NCBI GenBank assembly: GCA_030386875.1
Contig: CM059557.1
Location: forward strand, 56,374,514-56,438,513
Length of the DNA stretch: 64,000 bases
Direction: 5' to 3'
From: Morinoia aosen
Lineage: Eukaryota > Arthropoda > Malacostraca > Amphipoda > Talitridae
Position 1 is the stretch's first letter. Each line of letters begins with the position of its first letter. The notes under the pieces were generated by a model, which was not told the origin of the DNA, did no database searches, and saw nothing but the letters and a program-made list of their open reading frames with translations. The position numbers were made by a program, and so were the translations under genes. This document shows, in pieces, positions 34,919 through 45,520 of this stretch.

Positions 34919-35094
34919 ATTATTTTTTTTTTTTTTCTCAAAAATTAAAAAAAACACACATATTTGTGGTAATCTATAAGAACGTTTCGGGCCGAAACCC
35001 ATCTTCAGCTAAGAAATCTGGAATGATACAAAAAGTCGTACGTAAAATAGAAAAACATGAGCCAGATATTTTAACAAAAAACATTTATAAAGAA
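34878..35094 (-). repeat. PLE pseudo-LTR, upstream copy
   Basis: Direct repeat of 32028-32250 with a few base changes (for example gtggtaatct against atggtcatct on the plus strand). It ends at acatttataaag, where it joins the inverted copy. Confidence 0.88.
34984..35008 (-). ncRNA. hammerhead-like core in PLE pseudo-LTR
   Basis: Same core as at 32126-32150 in the upstream pseudo-LTR, unchanged in both boxes and stem II. Confidence 0.6.
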
Positions 35095-35096
35095 AT

Positions 35097-36019
35097 TTCC
35101 CTTTGACCGCTGCGAAATTGGATATGTATGTTTCAATGCCATACTTTGGTGAGCAATCTGAAAAATTGAAACGTGAATTATTGCAACTTGTGTCAACCTA
35201 CTTTCCCCAAATTTCCCTCAAGCTCATCCCTGTCAATTCTTATACAATAGGTTCCTTGTTCCATTACAAAGACAAAATTCCAATGTGTCTCCGCTCTTGC
35301 TTAGTTTATCGTTTTCGTTATGCACAGTGTGCATCTGCATATGTTGGTTCTACGAACCGAACTTTGCGCGTTAGGCGAGCTGAGCACGTTGGAATCAGCC
35401 ATAGAACAGGTGCACGTCTTTGCCACCCATCCCACTCTTCGATCCGTTCACACACTGATTTTCAATGTAACGTTAAAATCTCAGACTCTGACTTTTCTAT
35501 CATTGGCTCCTCTAGTTCTTCCATAAAACTTAGAATATTAGAATCTCTGCATATTCATAAATCCAAACCTGAGCTCAACGACATGCAAAGTGTGCATCCT
35601 CTACTTTTAGTTGGTTAGTCAGTTACTCTCACCGAATTCCAGTGATCACTTGCCCTTCCGTCCCTTTGTTATCTTAGGATAGTTAGCTTCGATTTCATTT
35701 TTTAAGCGTTTTGTCTTTTGTTCCTTTGTGATGCGTCGCTGGTGCAGTTTTCGTGTCTGTTTTTTAAAAAATTATTTGCTTTACAAATGTTTTTTGTTCA
35801 AATATCTGGCTCATGATTTTCTATTTTACGTACGACTTTTTGTATCATTCCAGATTTCTTAGCTGAAGATGGGTTTCGGCCCGAAACGTTCTTTTAGATG
35901 ACCACAAATATGTGTGTTTTTTTTTTAATTTTTGAGAAAAAAAAATATGCTTTGTGGAGTGGTTCTTGCCCTAAATTTTATAATTAGTCTGATCGTTAAG
36001 ATAAATATTCCTAACTTCT
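35097..36019 (+). mobile_element. inverted 5'-truncated PLE copy
   Basis: The plus-strand frame 35103-35618 (171 codons) is the C-terminal linker and GIY-YIG endonuclease of the same element, intact here. It includes RFRYAQCASAYVGST, RRAEHVGISHRTG and a stop at 35618. Untranslated sequence, a pseudo-LTR (about 35790-35990) and a 40-bp tail of element-body sequence follow. It starts at the codons corresponding to about 32917 of the main copy. The domain alone has no RT, so it is a structural remnant. Confidence 0.9.
35863..35887 (+). ncRNA. hammerhead-like core in the inverted PLE copy
   Basis: Same core on the plus strand, with CTGAAGA at 35863-35869 and GAAAC at 35883-35887, matching the sense of the inverted copy. 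Confidence 0.6.
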
Positions 36020-36032
36020 TAATAAACACATT

Positions 36033-38752
36033 GTTTTAGAACGTCAGATTTCTGCTACTGGAAATGAGGTTATCCCATATGGGATTGGCGCAGCGAAGCT
36101 CCGAATCGACTCGATCCTGTTCCAGTTCGCCGCACTTGTGAACTGGATCAGGTCCAGTTCACATCCATGGTAGCTGGAGCAGGTCGTCTACGAGTACATT
36201 AATTTCTCTATCGCGCTCCATCTCTTGTGCTTTGTGTTGAGCAGATTGAGCAGGCTATGAGATAATACGTCAATAGTGTCACGTTGGTGAACAATTCATT
36301 ACGAGCTTCAGTGAGCTTTCACTTCAAATGATGAGTGTTCAGAGAGAAGGTAGATTTGTGAAAAATAAATTTAAGAGAAGTTCGATTTTTAGCAGTAAAA
36401 GTGTTTTGAAATACACCTTTCGTGAAATGTTTCTGTTGTGGTTGGTCTCTGACCAACTAGGTTATGTGTTTTGAAATACAGATTGTATTAAGTTCTCAAG
36501 GATTGAGGAATGAGAGATGTATTAAAACTCAAATCTATTGTATTCCAAAGAGTTTTGCGAGCTAATACCCATAACCCGATAACAAAGATAGTGTTTTCTT
36601 GTGTTGTTGGCTTTATCACATCTTGATGTAATTTTATTCAAGCCTTTTGTTCCAACACTAAAATGAAATAAAATGAATAGATATAAATAATTCAACCTAG
36701 TAGTAGGAGACATTTTATGGGAATACGTGGTGTTGGGATCATTATTATTCTTGCTTTCCAGTACAGTGAAAAACTTACCCTTGCGAAGGATGCTAGTAAG
36801 TGAAGTCTCAATAACAATAAATCTAACTTATCTAGAATAGGAACTGAGGAGAGAAGTCGAATGTCATTTACGAGTGTGGATTGCGCTGTCCATTAAGTAA
36901 ACGATATATTTGGATTTGCACCTAGTTTATGATTTTTGCCAGAGTATGATGTTAAAGCCACCTAAGGAAAGCCTCTACACTGGGCGGCTAAAATAATAAT
37001 TGCCCGGCGAAAAAGTACCGCCGGGCAGTATTTTACAAGGGGACCTTCCCTGGCTCAAGTACTAGTTAACCGACATAGTTTTTGATGATAGGTTATCACA
37101 CTTAGTTTTGTTAAAACCTTAGTTAAGAGCGTTTATCCAAAATATGTGTCGATCACATAGATTTTCGTCTGAGGATTTCATATTGCTAAAATCAGTTTTG
37201 AAAGTAGGTGAATTCTCTGTTGTTCAGTTCCAGGAGTTAATAGTAATCTCCAGCTGAAACCCTGAAACATCATGCCAATTCTTCTTTTTATATTTCATCC
37301 TAAGCTGGAAGAATAAGATGAAAGAGATAATACCGGTAGCTTCACCTACTTAATATTTATTAGGAATTACAAGCTAAAGCGTTTTGGAAAATTACCCTCT
37401 TGTGTAGGTACGCTTCCAAATACATTCAATGAGGTTCCCGTCTGTTCAGCTAATGAAACTCTGACAATTGTGTCGAACATACGTTTCCGTTATCTGTACT
37501 GCGTAAGGCATCAAATTAATTAGGGCACGAGAACGGTAACAATTAATCCTTTCTGTGTCTGAATGGAATAAGACCGCGAATTGATCAATAAGGGCCGACA
37601 AGGCTGCGAGAAGCAACACCTGGGACCGTATGCCAGCGCCGCGAACTTGATGGATACTTCAGGAACTTTGCTTGTCGCAAGCGAGATTGCGTCGGGTGTC
37701 CAAGGATTAACTGGAGTAAGACGCAAGATGCGCTCTACGTGCGAATGAAAACGGTGCGAGGATTTCAATCGCTGGTATTAGAATGGTGATCTCCAACTCG
37801 AAATTTGCACTGTTTACATCATCGTGGTTGATAATGTTGCTCTGAAATAGTAACTGCTTAAGTAATGCTAGTCTCCCACGGAAAGGAAAACTATCGAAAG
37901 CTTTACAAAAGAAACATGGAATAAACTTACGGACTAAAATCTCCATTAAATTTAGCCATTGAATATAAGCAAAAGCTTGGCATATTCTCATCAATGAATG
38001 AGATATAAATAATTTCATAAGCTAAAAATAATGAAATTCTTGCGCATCCATTACAGTATTGCACTGCACACAATTTCGAGAATGAGGTGGCTTCTATTCA
38101 CAAGGAAAAACATGCAGAGATAATTTTCTGGCATTGCTTACGTTTTTTGTCTAAAGGATTTTAATTTTAACATCATTGCTATAATTAGCTTCTGAATGTC
38201 GTGCTAAATTATATAAAATGCTGTATAATATAAAATATTATTTAATATATTATATATATTATAAACTGTATTATTATAGAACAGCATTATATACGATCGG
38301 CTTAATAGTACTTTCAATTAGTCCTGGAAGGTTGAAGTATCGCCTTAAGGCCTGAAATATCAGTATTGGGATTGTATACGCTTCAGGAAGTCAGTATTGG
38401 GCAGTCATTTTATTAATGTTAGTGTATGAACACATGTGTTGTCTGTTTTCCAAATGATTTATGGTAATTATAGAGGTGGACCATAAATTTATTTCAATCC
38501 TTGGTTTTAGGGTTAAGCCCGATTGCTCCTCATTCCATTATCAGAGCTTTTGTTTTATATTCGGGGCATGGGTTTTTATTTTCGTTATGGTTAACTTTGA
38601 AGAACAAGATTGTTTTCGCTTCTATTTGTCTTTTCTGCTGCTCGTTACAAATATTCTGTCATAGAATTCGTCATTATAACTTCAAAGTTATATTTTCTCA
38701 TGTCAAATTGTGCGAGTTATTCTCATGATTTAAATTTTAAAAAAATTGACTC
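36033..38752. other. no gene supported
   Basis: Unique DNA. At 36110-36160 short inverted words (ccagttc and gaactgg) occur close together, and gtgttttgaaataca is repeated at about 36398 and 36467. No coding domain was recognised. Confidence 0.5.
38210..38294. repeat. AT-rich palindrome
   Basis: tatataaaatgctgt and acagcattatata flank an almost pure A/T core of about 55 bp that can fold back on itself. No coding sense. Confidence 0.6.
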
Positions 38753-38769
38753 AGTTTAAGCCGGGTTGC

Positions 38770-38947
38770 GGAGTAGGAGTCGGAGTCCGGAGTCGGAGTT
38801 GCCGGAGTCGCATGTTTTTGGGTGGAGTCGGAGTCGGAATCGCTTCCCTGACTGTGGTGGAGTCGGAGTCGGAGTCGCTTTTCCGAATGTGGTGGAGTCG
38901 GAGTCGGAGTCGTTCATTCGGATGCGGTGGAGTCGAGGTTGGAGCAC
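38770..38947. repeat. GGAGTC hexamer-rich subterminal block
   Basis: Interrupted runs of ggagtc occur in three larger modules, each starting ggtggagtcg or gtggtggagtcg and ending in a cgctt/cgttc word. This is probably subterminal repeat sequence of the hAT-like element; the opposite end carries a shorter set. Confidence 0.85.
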
Positions 38948-40236
38948 TATTTTTTGGGGTCTTCGATTCTAATTTTCGCTAAAAATTATTTATAATTGTT
39001 TAAAACCGTAAGTAAACAAAACAGAGTTGAAATACTTAACTGATAAGCTAAGAACTTTGCAATGTTCTTATTGATTATTTCGTTTGAGCTTCAAAACAGC
39101 GTATTTATACCTATCACCTAATACGGTCATTGATATCTAGTCATTGTGGGCTCGCATACATAAATATGTGATACCTACGTGGGCGAAGTATAATTTTCGT
39201 ACTGGAGCAATCATTCATATATTACAGTTAAAGAGCCGGAATTTGTAAATGAAAGCATCGCAAATTCATTTTGTTTATTTCCGTTTCTTTCATTCCCCCT
39301 TCATATACGAGTAATGCATTACATATATAATAGATAATGTAATAATATATATAGTATATGATTATATTCAGTGTGTATATATAATAGTGTACACGACCCG
39401 TCATAAATGACGGGATTCGATATTCAAGTCTTTACACAATTCTTCCAGATGTGGATGGCAAACAAATATATCCATCCTATTAGTAACTGCAAGCAAAATA
39501 TTCTTGTACTTGTGCACTGGTGAAACTCGTATCACAGATACGGTCATTAAGCATCCTTTAAGAGAGTGAAAAGAAGACAGACCAACCAACCAAGACGGAC
39601 CAACCAGTTTTATTTGTTCAATACTGAATTGAACATTGTAATAACATAGCAGAAGTTAGGCACAGGAAATACCCAAATCTATTTATTCATTTATTTGTTT
39701 AAGGAAACACTTGGCATTTTATTGTACAAAAATAATCAACACTATTTAGGGTTTTTTTTTGTGCGGACAAATTTCAAACATATGTACAAAAACTCAAAAT
39801 AAATCAATTACCACGAATGATAAAATGCCCAAAACTCCTTAGTTTTCGAGTTATAAGGACTTAAAAGAAACTTTAAAATTTAAAGTAGGGTACCACGTGC
39901 GCGCCAATGTTAGAGCTGTCTTGATAGTTCCAACCCCCTAAAGCAGTTTTTTGTTATTTTTACAATAAAAAGAGCAAGCGTTTTGCCATCACGTAAAATT
40001 TGCAATTTAAATGTTCGTTAGGACATTAACACGAAGTTATCAATGATGAACTTAAGTAGTTATTTCATTAAATTCATAAAACGTACAAACATTCAATGCT
40101 TAATAGCTTGAAACTGCAGATACTTTCCTTACCGGGAAATGCTTGCAGTTCTCATTGTAAGAATATCAAAAACCTGTTTCAGTGGAGTCGGAACTATCAA
40201 GACTACACTTTTTACTCTTCAAATTACTCTAAGTCA

Positions 40237-40452
40237 TGTTCAATTTAATCCAAGTCCAGTTCAATTTAATCCAAGTCCAGTTCAATTTAATCCTGGTCCA
40301 GTTCAATTTAATCTAAGTTCAGTTCAATTTAATCCAAGTTCAGTTCAATTTAACCCAAGTTCAGTTCAATTTAATCCAAGTCCAGTGCAATTTAATCAAA
40401 TTTCAGTTCAATTTAATCAAAGTCAAGTTCAATTTAATCCAAGCCAAATTTA
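40237..40452. repeat. 21-bp tandem repeat, about ten copies
   Basis: Units of ttcaatttaatccaagtcca plus one base repeat every 21 bp. The plus-strand frame across it encodes a VQFNPSP heptad; since 21 is a multiple of three this openness is expected and not evidence of a protein. The partner block in the other arm (41137-41243) has about five inverted copies, so copy number changed after the palindrome formed. Confidence 0.9.
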
Positions 40453-41136
40453 AATTAAAACAACCCTGAGCTGAGTTAAGAATTGACATAATCACTCGTT
40501 AATTTGAGCATTTTTTGTGTTAAATATGTGTCTATTGGATGTGGTGGGCAAACCGTTTTTCCTTTCAGCAAGGAATACATAAAATTTCCGCCGGTGTTAC
40601 AATACAAATGCAAGCTGTCCTAAAATGTGCTAAGTATCCAGCATCAGGAGGCAGAGTGTGATTCTGATCTTTGACCGGCGTAAAAGATAAAAGTCAATTA
40701 TAAAAATTCGTTTTGTACTACTCATTAAACTTATTTTAAAATTCTACGTTAAGGGTAGTATGCATCTATTCAAATATTTATGTTCAAAAGGTCATTTTAT
40801 GTTACACATACACAGAGCAGTATCGAGGAGTTATTTACACACAAATAGAGATTTATATGCGTGAAATTCCACTTTATCACTTGTATGAAATCACATATAC
40901 TTGCTACTACATAAGATTATCATTGGACGATTTTTAGATTTAATATTTAAAAGAAATATAGCAACGAAGTAGTTCTTTCGCTCGTCCAAACGAGCGAAAT
41001 CTCGCACACGTGAAAGTTTTATTTATTCCTTGCTGAAAAGAAAAACGATTGTCTCGCTCATCACATCCAATAGACACGTATTTATCTCAAAAAAACGCTC
41101 TAATTAACGAGTGAGTACGTCAATTCTTAACTCAAC

Positions 41137-41243
41137 TTAGAGTTGGATTAATTTGAATTTGACTTGGATTAAATTGAACTTGACTTAGATTAATTTGAAC
41201 TTGACTTGGATGAATTCGAACAAGACTTGGATTAATTGAAGTA
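41137..41243. repeat. inverted partner of the 21-bp tandem repeat
   Basis: About five diverged units of the reverse complement (ttggattaatttgaacttga plus one base). Confidence 0.85.
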
Positions 41244-42180
41244 AAAAGGTAGCGCTAACATTGGTGCGAACGCGGTATCTTACTTTAGGTTTCAGAGTTT
41301 CTTTAAGTCCTTATAATTTCAAAATTTAGGAGTTTTTGGCATTTCATCATTCGTAAAAAGTGCTTTATTTTGAGTTTTTCAACCTATGGTGGAAACTTTT
41401 GCGCACAAAAAATACGTTATATACTGTATATAATGAAACGCCAGGTGCTTCCATTAATTTATAAATAAATATTTGTTTTTGATCGTAATTTCCCCTGTGT
41501 TTTTACAATGGGAATCAGCTTGCTTGGATGGTATCATAAATACCATTTAAATAATATGAAAAACTTGGCATTGGCTCACTTTTGTTTACAAGTAGAAAAT
41601 TTTGCGTGAAAATTGAATCTATTATTAAGAAAATGCAGCTTACCGTTGTAAAAATGTGTGGCAAACTTGTTGAAAACTTCTTGGCTAATTACAATTAGAA
41701 ATACAATACACAGTTGTTGCTTGCTTGGTTGGTGCGTGCGTCTGTGACGTTCATAAGGATGCTTAATGACCGTATCTGTGATGCGAGTTTCACCAGTGCA
41801 CAGGTACAAGAACATTTTAATCGCGGGTACTATTAGGGTGGATCTATTTGTTTGTCAGCTTTATCTTGGGACTTTTTTAAAGGAAACTATCGAATCCCGT
41901 TATTTTTGACGATCATGTACACTAGTAGATATATATTAGTAAAACTTGATTTTTAACATTTGGTTGCCAATTTGAAAGTCGTTCATAAATAAAAAACATA
42001 ATAAGCATGTGTTCAGGTTGCAACATCTGCAACCAATAATATTCATCTTATAAATTATGAACAAGAGTTGGAGTCACAAAATTGTGATTAGGTGGAGTCG
42101 GTGTTGGAGTCGCAAAATTCTGGAAAGGTGGAGTCGCAGTCGCAAATTCATTCCTTCGACTCCGCAACCCTGGGTTTAAG

Positions 42181-45100
42181 GCTTATATAAGTAGCACGAA
42201 CATATTTCGAAGCTTTTCAGGATGTTGCTCGTAGGAAAATGTGCATTTGAATTTTCTGTATAACAATGCTAGAGCATAGCCATTTAAAAATTGAACTCGC
42301 CATCTTAGAGTAGAAATGAAGTTCATGTAGATCCAAATACATATTTTCAATAATAATTTCTAAAATACTTTCACTACTCTAAGAAAATCAATGGTATTTG
42401 AGTGTTTCCTCATGATTAAACATAAGATTCAGGGATGGTTTACAATATCATTAACAGGATTTTGTTTCACTTAGCTGAATCCATTAGTAATGCCCAAATA
42501 TTCCTGTGATATTCACTTATTTTGGTAATTTCTTTTTTGGAAATTTAAGAAAAATTTCTGGGTAGAAACATAAACTGTACCACAACACAAGCGGAAAACA
42601 TCTGAAAGAGTCCCATGCAAGAGACAGATGCAATCAAAATGTTATCCGTACCTTAAACCCATTTCGCATTTTCTACTACTGAAGTTATAAAGTACACCGT
42701 CAGTTGATTTGATACAAAATATGTGTTCATATGCCACTGTGCGGCGAGTGTTGGATGTAACTAATTAGGAGATGTGTCACAGTATGAACATTTTTTAACT
42801 GTCACTGACATAGAAGAAATGAAGTGTAGAAAGAATTATTTAAAACACAAACTGCATTTTCCATACCTATATACGGTTAATCTGATGAATCACATTTTGA
42901 TATTACTTCAATATGTACATAATAAACAAAGGTCTTGCTCTAGAAAATTTTACATTCTTACAGATTACGCCCTAGATTTAAAAATGCTTGATAATTAAGC
43001 CTACGCCTAATTTATCACTATAAACTATCACTATCTGTTCAAGAATGGCCCAAACCTGTTTGATTTATTTTGTATGACTTTTTATGTATTCCACCACATT
43101 TCTCCTACTCATGTAATTTCAAATGGTGTACTATCATTTTTTTGTCATATTCAGATTTCAAGAGCACAATGAATTTTACGGAAAAATTCAGTGAAGAACT
43201 AGAAGCTGAGCTGAGGAATCGTCTGACATTTCAACGCAAGTGCCTCGTCGCACTCCTCTGTTTTTTCCCTCAAATAAATATCTCAGTGTTTCATTTCGCC
43301 CTTGCTTTGGTCCCCCGTTTCTATCTCTGCGCCGGCAAATTGTCTGCAAACAGTGAGTACAAATTTCAGCCACTGCTCAAAGAGAATTCGATGTTGAGGA
43401 AATACCTCTCATCAATGGCTCGTTGAGAGCAACCTATATTTTACTCTTGCGTTCTATTTCTACACAGCGTCAGAAGTGTTTAATTTTTTCCAAAACTCGA
43501 GTAAGAGCACTTTGAGTATATGTGTTTGAAATAACCATATCTTCAAGCAGAGAAAATTTATTTTATGTTTTTACAAATACTATAGAATTGTGTTCAACTT
43601 GAAGTTCAATTCTGTCATGCACTAAAGTATGGCAATAACTCTAGGTGCACATTTGTGTCGAGACCTGGAGCAGCAATAGTGGCACTTCCGAGTATTTGTG
43701 TTTGATACTATAGAACAAAATCTCGAGACTCTGACTTGCCCCCTCATTTAGCTACTTTTATAAATCGAAATCTTAGAAAAATGAATCGTTAATAGTTCTC
43801 AAAACACCTGATTTCAGCTGCATTACTGAAACGCTTCCATCATGCCAACTCATAACATTTTCTGGGTTCACACACTCTATATTTTATTCGCAGCGTAAAA
43901 TTCGAGCTGTTGTAAATTCTCTTTTTTATTAATAGTTTAATGTGCTATGATTTCGTCTGTTCTACTGTAATACTCTTGTATGTAATTCATATAATAACCC
44001 TGAAAATAAGGAAGAAATAATATCGATATAATTAGATTTATGTAATAAATTTTCCAATTGAGCTCCTGAGACTAGCATCACTGCTGAAAAACTCCATTCC
44101 GAAAATTTCAATCAAATTTCGTAACTTTTACCGACTTGGTCGATGCACTTCCAATAATGACAAAATGTTCTTTGTGCTCATGTTACTTTTAGGACAAAAG
44201 CGAAGCAACAAAAAATGTAATTTACAGCCGACGCCATCAATTCCTTCGACCGCAAGTCCCAGAGAAAACCAGCTTGCAATATTGCTTCCTGAAGATCAAT
44301 CAAACTTCTCTCCTTTGCTCGACTCGAGGTTAGAAAAATATGATTGATCTTTTTGCACGTAGGCTTGTAAAACAACTAGGAGAGTTGAACGGTCATGGCA
44401 AAACCACTTAACGAAAGATTTCACTCTCTCGCAAAGTAAGCATGCTTCTCACGCTTGTCTGAGCCATCAACTTGTTAGGAACTCTTCAAAAACGTGGCTT
44501 TATGCGTATGTCTATTCATGTCAATATTTTTACGTTGAGAGGAAAGTTTCTGCAAAAAATACTAAGACAAAACTACGCAATTGAACCAAGCAATAAAAAC
44601 AATTACTTAAGGTGATTGAAGAATCAAGTAATGAAAATAACGTGACGACAGGGTAAAGGAACTCCATGGCAGGTGTGGTTATAAAGTTGTGTTCAAAAGA
44701 CTGTAGGAAGTCATTAACATTCGAAAACTATAATTCAAGCCGTCTTCTCCTTCTTTCTATAACATTAGTAGAAACAAATAATCATAAAAAATTGAACATG
44801 TAAGTACAACAGAAGAAAAAGTAGTTGCCATTATTTTTTCACTCAATGGAATACATTTATTTACTCGTCTATAAAAAATGTTCGATGACGTTACATCTTT
44901 ATCATACATCATATCGGAAATTTGCTGCTTACATTAGGCTTCACTGCATGCTTGAAATATAAAGCTCATTGACCATATAAGTTTTCCAAGGTCGCCAACA
45001 AAAAGAGAACACAATTTCATGGGACAAATTTGGTGTTGCAGATACAGAACTGGCAGGAGACACTTTTTCCACGGAATCACAAACAGGATTAAGACACTTG

Positions 45101-45244
45101 TCAGAGCATGGAATCATCATTTGTGTTAGAGAAATCGGCAGCCTGGGATAGATACAGTATTTGAAAGAAAGAAAAGAAAAAAAAACGTTAGCATCAATGT
45201 GATACGCATATGCTGACCTACTGAGTATGGGTTCTGAGGAATTG
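42181..45244. other. no gene supported
   Basis: AT-rich. The 118-codon plus frame at 43070-43426 overlaps a GC-richer patch and has no domain. A 24-bp word (cttgaaatataaagctcat then gacca) at 44951-44975 recurs at 46243-46267. Confidence 0.5.
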
Positions 45245-45520
45245 GCTACATGAAGAAGATTTTCATAATTGTGAAATAAAGATTCTCGTCCATGCGCTGC
45301 TGCATTTGCTACACAAGATCGTCTATAATGAGAAATGGCTGCCCACGGCGCTCTATATCACGCTTATTTTGTCACCCTTCCTTCTTAAAATTCCCGCACC
45401 AGCGACGCATTTCTACCTGCTCATGTCTATACATTTGACTAAGCTGACGATGGATTTCGATCGGCGTCGCATTCAATGCGTTGAGCAATTTTATCAAAGA
45501 CCGAACTTTGCCAGCGGTGA
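45245..45520 (-). pseudogene. mariner-type transposase N-terminal HTH fossil
   Basis: Minus-strand reading gives KLLNALNATPIEIHRQLSQMY, then RRWCGNFKKEG, then ERRGQPFLIIDDLV. This matches the first DNA-binding helix-turn-helix of mariner/SETMAR-type transposases (IEIHRRLS..Y, then RWCR.FK.G, then E..GRPS.I.D.LV) in the right order and spacing. Two in-frame stops are present, and no catalytic block follows at lower coordinates. It is a different family from the mariner at 18.4-19.65 kb. Confidence 0.68.

Larger units (their letters stand above)
32015..36032 (-). mobile_element. composite Penelope-like element with 13-bp target duplication
   Basis: TAATAAACACATT occurs at 32015-32027 and 36020-36032 and brackets 3992 bp. 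Inside, a full-length copy reads on the minus strand between two direct pseudo-LTRs. An inverted, 5'-truncated copy reading on the plus strand is joined to its upstream end. The inverted copy ends about 40 bp beyond its pseudo-LTR with the start of the element body (attagtctgatcgttaag), the short tail described for PLE insertions. The three pseudo-LTR copies differ at only a few bases by eye, so the insertion looks recent relative to everything else in the window. Confidence 0.92.
39383..41926. mobile_element. large foldback: arms of about 0.9-1.2 kb around a 0.4-kb centre
   Basis: Reverse-complement matches run in matching order along both sides. They are agtgtaca and gggattcgata (39385-39421 with 41886-41925), then gatacggtcattaagcatcc (39538-39557 with about 41757-41776), ggtacc...gcgcgccaatgttagagc (about 39888-39915 with 41250-41275), and the 21-bp tandem block. 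Last is a run with tctattggatgtg and the ccttgctga word (40465-40575 with 41030-41125). The arms are diverged, with indels. There is no transposase. It may be an independent foldback inserted in the hAT-like element or its original interior. Confidence 0.78.
38753..42180. mobile_element. hAT-like element (3.4 kb) containing a nested foldback
   Basis: The left end CCGGGTTGCGGAG (from 38761) and the reverse complement of the right end CAGGGTTGCGGAG (ending 42172) form terminal inverted repeats. The bases just outside are AGTTTAAG (38753-38760) and GGTTTAAG (42173-42180), an 8-bp target duplication with one mismatch. CAGGG ends and 8-bp duplications are the pattern of hAT elements. GGAGTC hexamers fill 38770-38945 and recur at 42070-42140 in the same orientation. 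No transposase is present. Most of the interior is a separate large foldback. Confidence 0.72.

Noticed and set aside
34919-35002. PLE protein start at the first ATG of the open frame (35002)
   Set aside because: The first 28 codons lie in pseudo-LTR and homopolymer sequence, and the run length differs between copies. The ATG at 34918 is the more plausible start.
40139-40453. A VQFNPSP heptad-repeat protein
   Set aside because: It is the 21-bp tandem repeat of the foldback arm. The other arm carries the same repeat inverted with a different copy number, which fits non-coding DNA.
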